DNA of 64,000 bases from the NCBI RefSeq assembly GCF_900129845.1, contig NZ_FQXB01000003.1:298174-362173 (forward strand), read 5' to 3'. Numbering within the stretch: position 1 is the first letter of the stretch; every line of letters starts with the position of its first letter. The notes beneath the pieces are model-generated. The model ran no database searches, was not told where the DNA came from, and saw only the letters and a program-made list of their open reading frames with translations. Shown one piece after another: positions 9,557-19,363 of this stretch. This DNA is from Cognatiyoonia sediminum (GTDB taxonomy: Bacteria > Pseudomonadota > Alphaproteobacteria > Rhodobacterales > Rhodobacteraceae). Position numbers and translations under genes: made by a program.

Positions 9557-10569
9557 TCAGGCCCGATGATCTGGAACATTGCCGCGCTGCGATCCGAACG
9601 GGGTCGCTGTCCTTTTATGCCGCTTCGAAACTGCTGCCTGCTTCGGTCCGCGATCCATCGCTCGCGCTTTATGCCTTTTGCCGTTTGGCGGATGATGAGG
9701 TGGACGAGGGGGATCAGAAAGCCTCCGCCGTTTTGCGCCTTCGGGATCGGTTGGATTTGGCTTATGAAGGACGGCCGCAAAACGCGCCGGAAGATCGCGC
9801 CTTTGCAGCGATAATTGACGAATTCGACATGCCAAGGGAATTGCCTGAGGCGTTGCTCGAAGGTCTTGCATGGGACGCGATGGGGCGGCGTTACGCGACT
9901 CTCTCTGATGTCAGAGTGTATTCGGCGCGCGTGGCCAGTGCCGTTGGCGCGATGATGTGTGTTTTGATGCGTGTGCGTGATCCTGATACTTTGGCGCGCG
10001 CCTGTGATCTGGGCGTTGCGATGCAACTGACCAATATCGCCCGAGACGTGGGCGAAGATGCACGCGCTGGGCGGATTTATCTGCCGACGGATTGGTTTGA
10101 GAATGCCGGTATCGACGTTGAGGGGTTTCTGGGCGATCCAAAAATCTCCACCGACATCGCTCAGATGGTCAAGCGCTTGCTTGAACATGCGCGGCAGCTT
10201 TATGTCCGGTCACAGGCGGGGATCAACGCCTTGCCATTGAACGCCCGCACCGGCATTTGGGCTGCACGGTTGGTCTACGATGGGATCGGAACCGAAGTGC
10301 GCCGCCATCATTACAATTCCATTGATCAACGTGCGCATACCTCCAAGACACAAAAACTGGGATGGTTGGCGCAAGCTGCGGGTCACTCTGTCCTGTCGCT
10401 GGTAACGCCTAAATCCCCGGTGCTTTATGCCGCACCGTTGCCAGAGGTGGCCTTTTTGGTGGACGCAGCGGGTGATCGACGCCCGCCTCAGAAACGATCT
10501 CAAGCGGTTCTAGACGTTCTTGCAGAGCTCACGTTGCAGGACGCGGCATTGGACATTCAGCGTCGCTGA
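9553..10569 (+). CDS. crtB: Phytoene synthase CrtB
   Basis: Condenses two geranylgeranyl diphosphates to phytoene via prephytoene diphosphate. The 338-aa product shows both Mg-binding aspartate-rich motifs, DDEVDEGD (47-54) and DVGEDAR in the second half, and the conserved NIARDVGEDARAGRIYLP stretch. It overlaps crtI by four bases (ATGA), so the two are co-translated. Confidence 0.95.
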   Translation: MIRPDDLEHCRAAIRTGSLSFYAASKLLPASVRDPSLALYAFCRLADDEVDEGDQKASAVLRLRDRLDLAYEGRPQNAPEDRAFAAIIDEFDMPRELPEALLEGLAWDAMGRRYATLSDVRVYSARVASAVGAMMCVLMRVRDPDTLARACDLGVAMQLTNIARDVGEDARAGRIYLPTDWFENAGIDVEGFLGDPKISTDIAQMVKRLLEHARQLYVRSQAGINALPLNARTGIWAARLVYDGIGTEVRRHHYNSIDQRAHTSKTQKLGWLAQAAGHSVLSLVTPKSPVLYAAPLPEVAFLVDAAGDRRPPQKRSQAVLDVLAELTLQDAALDIQRR

Positions 10570-10606
10570 TCTATCTGTCTGCTTTTGACCAGCAGGGCAG
10601 ATTTTC

Positions 10607-11086
10607 ATGGATATTTGGCTGTTTTTCATATTTCTTCTTGCAACTTTTGGCGCGGGCGCAACCGGTGCCATGTTTCCGACCGGTGAATGGTACAAAGCGC
10701 TCAATAAACCAAGTTGGGTGCCGCCCAATTGGGTGTTTCCTGTTGTATGGACGACGATCTATTTCTTGATCGCCTTTGCAGCTGCCCGTGTCGCGACGAT
10801 GGAAGGGAGCGCCTATGCGATGGCGTTTTGGGCGTTGCAAATCGCGTTCAACACACTCTGGACGCCGGTGTTCTTTGGTGCTCGAGACTTGAGGGGCTCG
10901 TTACCTATCATGGCGATGCTTTGGCTCTCCGTTCTGGGGTGTTTGGTTACCCATTGGCAGGTCGATCTTTATGCAGGTCTTGCCTTCGTACCTTATCTTA
11001 CGTGGGTCACGGTGGCGGCTGCATTGAACCTGTCGATGGTGCGCTTGAACCCTGATCAGCCGAAGTTGGAACTCGATAAGATCTGA
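10607..11086 (+). CDS. tspO: TspO/MBR family tryptophan-rich sensory protein
   Basis: Outer-membrane (in Rhodobacter) homologue of the mitochondrial benzodiazepine receptor; it binds porphyrins and in Rhodobacter sphaeroides negatively modulates photosynthesis gene expression in response to oxygen. The 159-aa product has five hydrophobic helices and family motifs PSWVPPNWVFPVVWT (about 35-49) and NTLWTPVFFGAR. It follows crtB by 37 bp, the order known from Rhodobacter (formerly crtK). It is the last recognisable photosynthesis-linked gene here; purine genes follow. Confidence 0.94.
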   Translation: MDIWLFFIFLLATFGAGATGAMFPTGEWYKALNKPSWVPPNWVFPVVWTTIYFLIAFAAARVATMEGSAYAMAFWALQIAFNTLWTPVFFGARDLRGSLPIMAMLWLSVLGCLVTHWQVDLYAGLAFVPYLTWVTVAAALNLSMVRLNPDQPKLELDKI

Positions 11087-11108
11087 TCTTGCACCTTGCC
11101 CGAAACTC

Positions 11109-12923
11109 ATGTCAGTTTTGGGGATGGAACAGCACTTCAAAACATGGGCAGAGTGTGCCCCGCGTTTGGTTGCGGTGGCAGCAGGGCATGAGCCGGCGGA
11201 TTTGGTGATCTCTGGCGGGAAACTGGTGAGCGTTCAGACGCGCGAGGTTCTGGATGGCTGGCAAGTGGCCGTATCCGATGGGCGCTTTGCCTATGTCGGG
11301 CCAGATGCGAGCCATTGCATCGGACCCCAGACAGAGGTGATCGACGCTTGCGGGCGCTATCTGGTGCCGGGTCTCTGCGATGGTCACATGCACATTGAGA
11401 GCGGGATGCTGACACCGGCGGAGTTTGCGGCTGCCGTGATCCCGCATGGCACCACAACGATGTTCACCGATCCGCATGAGATCGCAAACGTGCTTGGCTT
11501 GGCCGGTGTGCGGATGATGCATGATGAGGCACTGATGCAGCCTATCAACATTTATACGCAGATGCCGAGCTGTGCGCCCTCTGCGCCGGGATTGGAGACG
11601 ACAGGCTTTGAGATCAGCGCTGAAGATGTGGCTGAAGCGATGGCATGGCCCGGGATCATCGGATTGGGCGAAATGATGAACTTTCCCGGAGTGATCAACG
11701 GCGATCCGCAAATGCTGGCAGAGATGGCAGCGACGATGAACGCTGGAAAGACCGTTGGGGGCCATTACGCGTCGCCTGACAAGGGTGTTGCGTTTAGTGC
11801 CTATGTCGCTGGCGGTGCCGCGGATGATCACGAAGGCACGGCGGAGGCAGACGCGCTTGCCCGCGTGCGCAACGGGATGCGGTCGATGATGCGGCTGGGG
11901 TCGGCGTGGTATGATGTGGAAAGCCAGATCACCGCAGTGACGGAGAAGGGCCTCGACCCGCGCAATTTCATTCTGTGCACAGATGATTGTATGGCGGGCA
12001 CCTTGGTTAATGACGGGCATATGAATCGCGTTGTGCGTCATGCGATTGATTGCGGGTGTGCTCCTTTGGTGGCCTTGCAGATGGCGACGATCAACACGGC
12101 GACCCACTTCGGGCTGGAGCGGGAGTTGGGTAGCATCGCGCCGGGTCGGAGGGCGGATGTGATCTTGACGTCCGACCTGACGACACTGCCGATTGAGCAG
12201 GTCATCGCGCGGGGCCAGACGGTTGCGAAAGATGGTGTGCTGACGGTGGACTGCCCGCATTACACTTGGCCAGAAAACTCTCGGGGCTCCATTCACCTTG
12301 GTAAAAAACTCTCCGGCGTTGACTTTGAAATTCAAGCACCAGCAGGGGCGAACAGCGCCAAGGTTAAGGTTATCGGAGTAGTGGAAAACCAAGCTCCAAC
12401 CAAAGCGTTGACCGCTGACCTTCCGGTGACGGACGGTGTAATCGAAGGTCAGGAAGGCGTGTGCCAGATCGCTTTGGTTGAGCGTCATAGGGCAACAGGC
12501 GATGTCGTTAATGGTTTTGTTAGCGGGTTCGGGTACGAAGGCCGAATGGCGATGGCCTCAACCGTCGCGCATGACAGCCACCATATGATCGTGGTCGGTA
12601 CGGATCGAGAGACAATGGCGACAGCGGCGAACCGCCTAGGCGAAGTCGGTGGCGGCGTGACTGTCTGGAAAGACGGCGAAGAGTTGGCGCTGATCGAGCT
12701 GCCAATCGCGGGCTTGATGTCCGACCAACCGGCGGCAGAAGTCGCGGCAAAGGCGGACCAGATGGTCTCCGCGATGGAGGCTTGCGGATGTACGTTGAAC
12801 AACGCCTATATGCAGCATTCGCTTTTGGCCCTTGTGGTGATTCCGGAACTTCGGATCTCCGACCTAGGGTTGGTAGATGTGACGAAATTTGAACTAACCG
12901 ATTTGATCGAGACACCGGAATGA
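11109..12923 (+). CDS. ade: Adenine deaminase
   Basis: Amidohydrolase-superfamily enzyme of the bacterial Ade type, converting adenine to hypoxanthine and ammonia for purine salvage. The 604-aa product has the metal-binding DGHMHIESGM segment (about 95-104), the GTTTMFTDPHEIANV motif and the C-terminal Ade-specific domain. Neither the ATG at 11109 nor the in-frame ATG at 11124 has a clear ribosome site, so the first few residues are uncertain. The stop overlaps the amn start, linking adenine release by Amn with its deamination by Ade. Confidence 0.93.
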   Translation: MSVLGMEQHFKTWAECAPRLVAVAAGHEPADLVISGGKLVSVQTREVLDGWQVAVSDGRFAYVGPDASHCIGPQTEVIDACGRYLVPGLCDGHMHIESGMLTPAEFAAAVIPHGTTTMFTDPHEIANVLGLAGVRMMHDEALMQPINIYTQMPSCAPSAPGLETTGFEISAEDVAEAMAWPGIIGLGEMMNFPGVINGDPQMLAEMAATMNAGKTVGGHYASPDKGVAFSAYVAGGAADDHEGTAEADALARVRNGMRSMMRLGSAWYDVESQITAVTEKGLDPRNFILCTDDCMAGTLVNDGHMNRVVRHAIDCGCAPLVALQMATINTATHFGLERELGSIAPGRRADVILTSDLTTLPIEQVIARGQTVAKDGVLTVDCPHYTWPENSRGSIHLGKKLSGVDFEIQAPAGANSAKVKVIGVVENQAPTKALTADLPVTDGVIEGQEGVCQIALVERHRATGDVVNGFVSGFGYEGRMAMASTVAHDSHHMIVVGTDRETMATAANRLGEVGGGVTVWKDGEELALIELPIAGLMSDQPAAEVAAKADQMVSAMEACGCTLNNAYMQHSLLALVVIPELRISDLGLVDVTKFELTDLIETPE

Positions 12924-14401
12924 ATACGCAAAAGAGCTTGGAAGCTTTATCCCCCGACGTTCCTGAGCCAGAGGTTTTCACCGATGCCGCGAAGGCCGTA
13001 GAGCGATTGAAGGAGATATATCGCATCTCCGCAAAATTTCTGTGTGATAACTTTGAGGACGCGTTGAAGACCGGCAAAGCAGAAGCGCGTTACCGGGCAT
13101 TCTATCCAGAGATCAGGTTTACCTCGACCAGTCACACAAAAAGCGACACGCGCTTGTCCTTCGGCCATGTGGCGGAGCCTGGTGAATACAGCACGACGGT
13201 GACGCGGCCTGACCTCTTTGCGCATTACCTTGAGCAGCAAATGACGTTGCTGATGGAAAATCACGATATGCCAGTGACAATAGGTGCATCGGAAATTCCA
13301 ATGCCAGTTCATTTCGCAGTGGCAAATGATGCGTCCGTGACTGTGCCGCAAGATGGCGCGATGGAGTTCTCCTTACGTGACTGCTTCGACGTCCCTGATC
13401 TGGAGACGACACACGACAATATCGTAAACGGGTCTGGCTATTCCTATCCTGATGGCTCGTCGCCGCTGTCGATGTTTACGGCTCAGCGCGTGGACTATTC
13501 ACTCGCACGCTTGTCACACTACACTGCGACGTCGGCAGAGCATTTTCAGAACCATATCCTCTTCACCAACTACCAATTCTACGTCGAGGAATTTGAGCAA
13601 TACGCCCGCAAGATGTTGGCGGATAAAAGCAGCGGCTACACGTCTTTCGTCAGCACCGGCAATGTTGAGATTACCGACGGCGATGCGCCTTTGGATGTGC
13701 CACCGAAATTGCCTCAGATGCCGACCTATCATTTGAAGCGAGAGGGCGGCGCGGGGATCACTTTGGTCAACATTGGCGTTGGACCTTCAAATGCCAAAAC
13801 CGCAACGGACCATATCGCGGTGTTGCGCCCGCACGCGTGGCTGATGGTGGGGCATTGTGCTGGTCTACGGAACTCGCAACAGCTGGGCGACTTTGTTCTG
13901 GCCCACGCTTATCTGCGCGAAGATCATGTGCTTGACGATGACCTGCCGGTATGGGTCCCTATCCCAGCCTTGGCGGAGATTCAAATCGCTCTCGAAACCG
14001 CCGTTGCGGATGTGACTGAGCTGAAGGGGTATGACCTAAAGCGCATCATGCGGACGGGAACGGTTGCGACTATTGACAACAGGAACTGGGAACTGAGGGA
14101 TCATTCGGGTCCGGTGCAGCGTTTATCGCAATCTCGTGCGATTGGTTTAGACATGGAAAGCGCGACAATCGCCGCCAATGGTTTCCGGTTTCGCGTGCCT
14201 TATGGAACGCTTTTGTGCGTGAGTGATAAGCCGTTGCATGGCGAATTGAAGCTGCCTGGCATGGCGTCTGATTTCTACAAAACGCAAGTTTCGCGGCATT
14301 TGATGATCGGATTGAGGGCGATGGAACATCTGCGAGAAATGCCTTTGGAACGTATCCATAGCCGGAAATTACGCAGTTTTGAGGAAACTGCCTTCCTCTA
14401 A
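12920..14401 (+). CDS. amn: AMP nucleosidase
   Basis: Hydrolyses AMP to adenine and ribose 5-phosphate, regulating the adenylate pool. The 493-aa length matches the Escherichia coli-type enzyme: an N-terminal Amn-specific domain followed by a nucleoside-phosphorylase-fold catalytic domain containing MVGHCAGLR and DMESATIAANGFR. Four-base overlap with ade makes a two-gene adenine salvage unit: Amn gives adenine, Ade turns it into hypoxanthine. Confidence 0.94.
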   Translation: MNTQKSLEALSPDVPEPEVFTDAAKAVERLKEIYRISAKFLCDNFEDALKTGKAEARYRAFYPEIRFTSTSHTKSDTRLSFGHVAEPGEYSTTVTRPDLFAHYLEQQMTLLMENHDMPVTIGASEIPMPVHFAVANDASVTVPQDGAMEFSLRDCFDVPDLETTHDNIVNGSGYSYPDGSSPLSMFTAQRVDYSLARLSHYTATSAEHFQNHILFTNYQFYVEEFEQYARKMLADKSSGYTSFVSTGNVEITDGDAPLDVPPKLPQMPTYHLKREGGAGITLVNIGVGPSNAKTATDHIAVLRPHAWLMVGHCAGLRNSQQLGDFVLAHAYLREDHVLDDDLPVWVPIPALAEIQIALETAVADVTELKGYDLKRIMRTGTVATIDNRNWELRDHSGPVQRLSQSRAIGLDMESATIAANGFRFRVPYGTLLCVSDKPLHGELKLPGMASDFYKTQVSRHLMIGLRAMEHLREMPLERIHSRKLRSFEETAFL

Positions 14402-14534
14402 ATGGCAAAAATCGGCACAAAATGCGCTATAACCCCTTATTTTGTTATACTAATGATTGTGATGGACCCCCATATACCGTTAAATGGCCGCATATGAGGC
14501 CCAAGACATCGGGCAAATAAGGGGAGACCAGAAA

Positions 14535-14822
14535 ATGGCGAAACCAATGACTAAAGCGCAGTTGGTAGCTGCACTCGCCGAAGAATCCGGCATGGACAAA
14601 AAAGGTGCGGCAACTGCACTTGATTCAATCGTGAGCATCATCACACGCGAAGTATCTGGCGGCGGCGCTGTCACACTTCCTGGCGTTGGCAAAATCTATT
14701 GCCGTGAGCGTCCAGAGCGTATGGTCCGTAACCCAGCCACGGGTGAGCAGATCAAGAAAGACGCTGACAAAGTAGTTAAAATGACCATCGCGAAAGCGCT
14801 GAAAGACAGCGTGAACGACTAA
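14535..14822 (+). CDS. HU-family DNA-binding protein
   Basis: Small basic histone-like protein that binds and bends DNA without strong sequence preference. The 95-aa product starts MAKPMTKAQLVAAL after a strong AGGGGAGA ribosome site; a longer frame beginning 51 bp upstream would place that ribosome site inside coding sequence and is not used. Family features are the GVGKIYCRERPERMVRNPAT arm region and the KKDADKVVKM C-terminal strand. It is monocistronic, followed by a hairpin terminator. Confidence 0.92.
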   Translation: MAKPMTKAQLVAALAEESGMDKKGAATALDSIVSIITREVSGGGAVTLPGVGKIYCRERPERMVRNPATGEQIKKDADKVVKMTIAKALKDSVND

Positions 14823-14858
14823 GCGTCTGGGGGGTCTTGCGCCCCGCATAACTTTACG

Positions 14859-14887
14859 AAAGGGTCGCCCTATCAGGCGGCCCTTTT
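14859..14887 (+). terminator. Rho-independent terminator after HU gene
   Basis: The stem AAAGGGTCGCC pairs (one T-G pair) with GGCGGCCCTTT around a short loop and runs into a T tract. A smaller GGGG/CCCC hairpin precedes it at 14831-14845. Confidence 0.8.
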
Positions 14888-14902
14888 GCATTTGAGGTTT
14901 GG

Positions 14903-15775
14903 GTGGATATTCGGGCGATCTTCATGGGGCTGGCCTTTGCGTTGATGTGGTCATCAGCGTTTACTTCGGCACGGATCATTGTCGCTTATGCACCGCCTAT
15001 GGCGTCGCTGTCGTTGCGGTTCCTGATCTCTGGTTTGATTGGCGTGGGCCTTGCATATGCGTTGGGTCAAACGGCGCGGTTGGACCGAAACCAATGGATT
15101 GCGGTGATCGTCTTTGGGGTGTGTCAGAACGCGCTTTATCTCGGCCTCAATTTCGTCGCGATGCAGACGGTTGAGGCGTCGCTCGCATCGATCATTGCAT
15201 CATCGCTACCGCTGTTGGTCGGTCTGATCGGATGGCTTGTGTTCGGAGACCGGTTGCGCCCACTTGGGATTGTCGGGTTGATCGTTGGTTTCGCAGGTGT
15301 GGGCCTGATTATGGGCGCGCGTTTTCAAGGGGGCGGCAATGGCTTTGGTATCGTGCTTTGCGTTATAGGTGCGCTTTCACTGGCGATTGCGACACTCGCA
15401 GTACGGGGGGCCTCATCGGGTGGGAACATCCTGATGATTGTCGGATTACAGATGCTGGTCGGTAGCGTGGTCTTGGTGGTGCCATCGCTGATGTTTGAAA
15501 CGTTCGAAGTCACGTGGAGCTGGCAGCTGATCGCGGCTTTTATCTATACGACGTTGGTTCCGGGGCTGATTGCCACAGTCACTTGGTTCTATTTGGTTGG
15601 CCGGGTCGGAGCGGTGAAAGCGTCCACATTCCATTTCCTCAACCCGTTTTTTGGCGTCGCAATCGCTGCGGTTCTGTTAGGGGAACAACTGAGCATGAGT
15701 GATTTCGTCGGCGTCGCGATCATCATGGCAGCAATTTTAGCAGTAAACCTATCGAAAGACCCCACGGTGAAGTGA
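14903..15775 (+). CDS. EamA/DMT-family transporter
   Basis: Inner-membrane permease of the drug/metabolite transporter superfamily: about ten membrane helices in two EamA repeats (roughly residues 5-135 and 150-285). The substrate cannot be read from sequence. It starts at GTG with a TGAGG site upstream (290 aa). The second repeat ends with the typical LNPFFGVAIAAVLLGEQLS segment. It sits between the HU gene and ccdA without an obvious functional link. Confidence 0.88.
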   Translation: MDIRAIFMGLAFALMWSSAFTSARIIVAYAPPMASLSLRFLISGLIGVGLAYALGQTARLDRNQWIAVIVFGVCQNALYLGLNFVAMQTVEASLASIIASSLPLLVGLIGWLVFGDRLRPLGIVGLIVGFAGVGLIMGARFQGGGNGFGIVLCVIGALSLAIATLAVRGASSGGNILMIVGLQMLVGSVVLVVPSLMFETFEVTWSWQLIAAFIYTTLVPGLIATVTWFYLVGRVGAVKASTFHFLNPFFGVAIAAVLLGEQLSMSDFVGVAIIMAAILAVNLSKDPTVK

Positions 15776-15834
15776 ACGGCCACGGGACCATTTTTGCGTG
15801 ACGCGTCGACACCCAAGTCGCTACACCCGCTGCG

Positions 15835-16548
15835 ATGGATTTGATTTTAGGATACTTGGCCGGCCTGCTGACGCTGATTAACCCCTGCGTCCTGCCGGTT
15901 CTGCCGATCGTTTTGGCAACCGCGCTGCAAGCGGGGCGCACGGGGCCGCTTGTTTTGGTAGCTGGGATGAGCCTGTCGTTCGTCGTTGTCGGAATGACGG
16001 TCGCGGTGTTTGGACGGGCCATTGGAATTGACGACCAGACTATAGCTCAGGCAGGTGCCGTTTTGATGATTGTCTTTGGTGTCGTCCTTCTTGTTCCACG
16101 ATTTGCAGAAAGTTTCGCCACCGCCATGGCGGGTATGTCCGCACGCGCGGATGCGGGATTGGATGAGATTGATCGCACAGGTTTGAAGGGTCAGTTCTTT
16201 GGCGGCGTGCTCCTCGGTGCGGTTTGGGTACCTTGTGTCGGGCCAACTTTGGGCGGCGCGATTGCTTTGGCGTCTTCCGGTGAAGATCTCCTGTGGGCGG
16301 CAATGACGATGCTGAGTTTCGCGCTCGGCATCTCCACAATCATCGTGTTGCTGGCTTACGGCGCCCAGAACGCGATCCAGTCTCGCAAAGATTGGATGCG
16401 GAGCATGTCGAGCAAGGCGCGACCCGCGATGGGCATCATCTTTATCCTTGTCGGTATTGGCCTGCTTTTCAATTTACACAAACACGCTGAGATCTGGCTC
16501 TTGGATCGTTTGCCGTACTGGCTCCAAGACCTATCTGTTCGCTTCTAA
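15835..16548 (+). CDS. ccdA: CcdA/DsbD-like transmembrane thiol transporter
   Basis: Moves reducing equivalents from cytoplasmic thioredoxin across the inner membrane to periplasmic thiol partners, as needed for cytochrome c maturation. The 237-aa protein has about six helices with one redox cysteine in each half, NPCVLP (residues 16-21) and VPCVGP (about 132-137), the paired arrangement of the CcdA family. A thioredoxin-like protein gene follows 12 bp downstream, so the pair forms a split DsbD-like relay. That relay fits a cell that makes several c-type cytochromes (cycA and petC are in this window). Confidence 0.88.
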   Translation: MDLILGYLAGLLTLINPCVLPVLPIVLATALQAGRTGPLVLVAGMSLSFVVVGMTVAVFGRAIGIDDQTIAQAGAVLMIVFGVVLLVPRFAESFATAMAGMSARADAGLDEIDRTGLKGQFFGGVLLGAVWVPCVGPTLGGAIALASSGEDLLWAAMTMLSFALGISTIIVLLAYGAQNAIQSRKDWMRSMSSKARPAMGIIFILVGIGLLFNLHKHAEIWLLDRLPYWLQDLSVRF

Positions 16549-16560
16549 TAGGAGACACTC

Positions 16561-16962
16561 ATGGACCGTCGTACCTTTATTGCAACTGCTTCCGCTATAG
16601 CCCTGTTGCCTGCCACCGCCAATGCGATTGGCCTCGAATACACACCGGGTCTCGTCAAAGAACGGCTTGCAGCTGGCGAAACGGTGTTCATCGATTTTGC
16701 GGCGCATTGGTGCACGACGTGCCGTGCGCAAGAGCGGGTGATTGGTCAGCTGTTGGGTGACAATCCCGCCTATGAGGAAAACATCACTTTTGTACGCGTC
16801 GATTGGGATCAATACGGTCGCGGCGAATTGGCGACTGAGTTGAACATCCCGCGCCGGTCCACCTTGGTTGTTCTGAAAGGTGACGAGGAACTGGGCCGCT
16901 TGGTTGCCCGAACATCGCGAGGCGACATTCAGGGTTTGTTAGACACGGCCTTGAACGCCTAA
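16561..16962 (+). CDS. Periplasmic thioredoxin-fold protein
   Basis: A 133-aa thioredoxin-like protein with an N-terminal export signal starting [12 protein letters not shown] (DRRTF resembles a twin-arginine motif) and ending near ATANA. The active site is [10 protein letters not shown] (Cys-Thr-Thr-Cys), as in DsbD C-terminal domains. Being just downstream of ccdA, it is the likely periplasmic acceptor of electrons from CcdA. Its last four bases overlap the 3' end of the convergent aroC gene. A role in heme-handling thiol reduction is inferred. Confidence 0.88.
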   Translation: MDRRTFIATASAIALLPATANAIGLEYTPGLVKERLAAGETVFIDFAAHWCTTCRAQERVIGQLLGDNPAYEENITFVRVDWDQYGRGELATELNIPRRSTLVVLKGDEELGRLVARTSRGDIQGLLDTALNA

Positions 16963-18062
16963 CCGATTTGGCCGCGTTCCCCGCCGGTTTGACCACGATC
17001 CAGAAGCAGGTGATCTAGGATCACACAGGCAATCATCGCCTCACCGACGGGCACCGCTCGAATGCCCACGCAGGGGTCATGGCGGCCTTTGGTGACGACT
17101 TCGGTCGCATTGCCGTCCATGCGGATGGATTTGCGCGGGCTCAGGATCGAGGAAGTGGGTTTCACAGCAAAGCGGACCACGATGTCCTGACCTGTGGAAA
17201 TGCCGCCCAAGATGCCACCAGAATGGTTTGAGGAATATTCCGGCCCATTGGGCCCCATGAAAATCTCGTCTGCATTGTCGCGACCAGTGAGCGCTGCTGC
17301 AGCCATGCCTTCGCCAATCTCGACCCCTTTCACCGCGTTGATCGACATCATCGCGGCGGCAAGGTCCGTGTCGAGTTTGCCGTAGATAGGTGCGCCGATC
17401 CCAGCTGGGACGCCGCGGGCCACAACCTCGATGATCGCGCCAACGGAATTGTGGTCATCCTTGCGAAGCCACGCGAGGTAGTCATTCCATTCGGCCGCCG
17501 CATCTGCATCAGGGCAGAAGAAATCGTTTTGATCAATCTGGTCCCAATCGACCTTGGAGCGATCAATTTGTTTGGCGCCCATCTGGGTCATGTACCCTTT
17601 GATCTGAACACCCGGCGCCACTTTCTTGATGGCTTCGCGTGCGACACCACCCGCCGCCACGCGTGACGCCGTTTCGCGGGCAGACGATCGACCGCCGCCG
17701 CGGTAGTCACGGACCCCGTATTTCTGGTGATATGTGATGTCTGCGTGACCCGGGCGGAATGTATTGGCGATGTCGCCATAGTCTTTCGAACGCTGATCTG
17801 TGTTCTCGATCATCAACTGGATCGGCGTGCCAGTTGTTTGTCCCTCAAACACGCCTGACAGAATTTTGACCGTGTCTGGTTCGCTCCGTTGGGTGGTATT
17901 CTTATTCAGGCCTGGGCGACGTTTATCCATCCATTGCTGGATCATTCCCGCTTCCAAAGGCACGCCCGGAGGGCAGCCGTCAACCGTCGCGCCCAAGGCG
18001 GGCCCGTGGCTTTCACCCCAAGTGGTGAAGCGGAAAAGATGGCCAAAGCTGTTGATCGACAT
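16959..18062 (-). CDS. aroC: Chorismate synthase
   Basis: Seventh shikimate-pathway enzyme, converting 5-enolpyruvylshikimate 3-phosphate to chorismate with reduced FMN. The 367-aa product starts [20 protein letters not shown], and the family signatures are plain: GESHGPALG near the start, the [13 protein letters not shown] segment and the C-terminal [14 protein letters not shown]. The long open frame upstream of this ATG is not family sequence and is rejected. Confidence 0.96.
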   Translation of the reverse strand: MSINSFGHLFRFTTWGESHGPALGATVDGCPPGVPLEAGMIQQWMDKRRPGLNKNTTQRSEPDTVKILSGVFEGQTTGTPIQLMIENTDQRSKDYGDIANTFRPGHADITYHQKYGVRDYRGGGRSSARETASRVAAGGVAREAIKKVAPGVQIKGYMTQMGAKQIDRSKVDWDQIDQNDFFCPDADAAAEWNDYLAWLRKDDHNSVGAIIEVVARGVPAGIGAPIYGKLDTDLAAAMMSINAVKGVEIGEGMAAAALTGRDNADEIFMGPNGPEYSSNHSGGILGGISTGQDIVVRFAVKPTSSILSPRKSIRMDGNATEVVTKGRHDPCVGIRAVPVGEAMIACVILDHLLLDRGQTGGERGQIG

Positions 18063-18115
18063 ATGTGCGCTCCTGAGTTCAGGATCAGATACAATCCGCC
18101 CCAGAGATTGCCAAG

Positions 18116-18283
18116 CTATTCTCGCAATCGCGCACGCCCCTTCTGGGCTTGTGTGGTGATGAAGGTGACACTTCGGTCGACGGCAAGGACGAAAAGGGCA
18201 GTCAGCCAAATCGGGATTGAATAGGTCGTTGCCAGTCCGAAGATAAAATAGATGAGCCAAATCAGGCCGAGCTCAAGGCACAA
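18116..18283 (-). CDS. Possible small two-helix membrane protein upstream of aroC
   Basis: An open frame of about 55 codons ends at TAG (complement of 18116-18118) and reads as a credible membrane peptide: a hydrophobic segment [18 protein letters not shown], then [15 protein letters not shown], then a basic tail KGRARLRE. A strong AAAGGAGG ribosome site lies upstream (about 18306-18313 complement), but no ATG follows in this frame. Candidate starts are TTG (18283) or CTG (18292), and neither has good spacing. A start-region error or a genuine non-ATG start would explain this. Function unknown. Confidence 0.35.
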   Translation of the reverse strand: MCLELGLIWLIYFIFGLATTYSIPIWLTALFVLAVDRSVTFITTQAQKGRARLRE

Positions 18284-18439
18284 AATAATCAGCGTTCCCC
18301 CAAGGGCGCCTCCTTTCTCCTAAATGTATGGATAAAGAGATCTTATCACAAAAAACCCAAAAAATCTACTGTATGGAGATAGAAATGCCTGCTTGGCAGT
18401 GAGTTTTTTGGCCAAGATGAAAGAGCTTTTGCTTCGGCA

Positions 18440-18469
18440 AAAAGAAAGGCCCGCATCTTTGCGGGCCTA
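18440..18469 (-). terminator. Terminator of the petABC operon
   Basis: Nine-base stem (18448-18456 with 18461-18469) with a TCTT loop; on the minus strand it runs into a T-rich tail, 24 bp beyond the petC stop. Confidence 0.85.
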
Positions 18470-18492
18470 ACCAATTCTAATTCACGATCGCT

Positions 18493-19347
18493 TTAGTCTT
18501 TACGCTTATGTGGCGCCCAGATCTTCTTGTTTGTTAGGTACAGAAGTACGGAAAGAAGCGTGAGAAAAAGGACGCCAGTCAGACCAGCCTGCTTACGTGC
18601 AACAAGCTTTGGTTCAGCTGTCCACATCAAGAAGGCTGCGACGTCTTCGGCCATGTGATGAAGGTCGTTAGCGTGACCATCATCAAATTCGACCCAACCG
18701 TCGTCCAATGGCTGGCTCATCGCGATCCAGCTGCCAGGGTACTTGTGGCTTCCATCTTCGTATTTGCACTCGTCTGGATAGCCACCATTCGGGAAGGCAG
18801 AGTTATAGAAGCCGTCCATAGGGACTTCCATGTTTGCCGCGCATTCAGGCTCTTCTTCATAGCTGACCAGCAAGGACGCAATGTACTCTGGTCCGCCCAT
18901 ACCTTTGACCAACTGGTTGATCCCGAGGCCGTAAGGGCCGTGGAAACCAGCGCGGGCCTTTGCCATCAGGCTAAGGTCAGGTGCGTTGGACAAGGAAGAT
19001 GCTGGGAATTTGTCAGCCGGTGTTGCCACACGGAAGTCGCCTTCGCCATCAAACAGAGCTGGATCCCAGACCTCATAGAATTCGGCGTAGGCGCGCATTT
19101 GATCTTCTGGGAAGCTTGGGCCGCCCGGATCGCTCAAGTTGCGGAAGGCCACTTGCTCAAGGCCATGACAGGCAGCACAGACTTCAGTGTAGACCTTAAG
19201 GCCACGCTGAAGCTGCATTTGGTCAAAGCTACCGAATGGACCTTCGAAGGAGAAATCGAAGTCTTCGATATGCGCTTCTGCGCCTGCCGCATAGGCAGCG
19301 GGTGCTGCCAATGTCAGGGCTGCTGCGAGGGTGAGTTTACGGAACAT
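18493..19347 (-). CDS. petC: Cytochrome c1 of the bc1 complex
   Basis: Membrane-anchored c-type cytochrome that takes electrons from the Rieske protein and passes them to cytochrome c2. The 284-aa precursor has a cleavable signal peptide (about 1-20, ending AAYA), heme site CAACH (57-61), a large periplasmic domain and a single C-terminal membrane anchor (about 255-275) followed by a basic tail. It is the last gene of the operon; 16 bp separates it from petB. Confidence 0.95.
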   Translation of the reverse strand: MFRKLTLAAALTLAAPAAYAAGAEAHIEDFDFSFEGPFGSFDQMQLQRGLKVYTEVCAACHGLEQVAFRNLSDPGGPSFPEDQMRAYAEFYEVWDPALFDGEGDFRVATPADKFPASSLSNAPDLSLMAKARAGFHGPYGLGINQLVKGMGGPEYIASLLVSYEEEPECAANMEVPMDGFYNSAFPNGGYPDECKYEDGSHKYPGSWIAMSQPLDDGWVEFDDGHANDLHHMAEDVAAFLMWTAEPKLVARKQAGLTGVLFLTLLSVLLYLTNKKIWAPHKRKD

Positions 19348-19363
19348 CAGTCTTAGTCCTTTC

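Noticed and set aside
11112..12488. 458-codon minus-strand open frame opposite ade
   Set aside because: The plus strand encodes a clear adenine deaminase; the antisense frame is a codon-bias artefact with His/Arg-rich low-complexity sequence.
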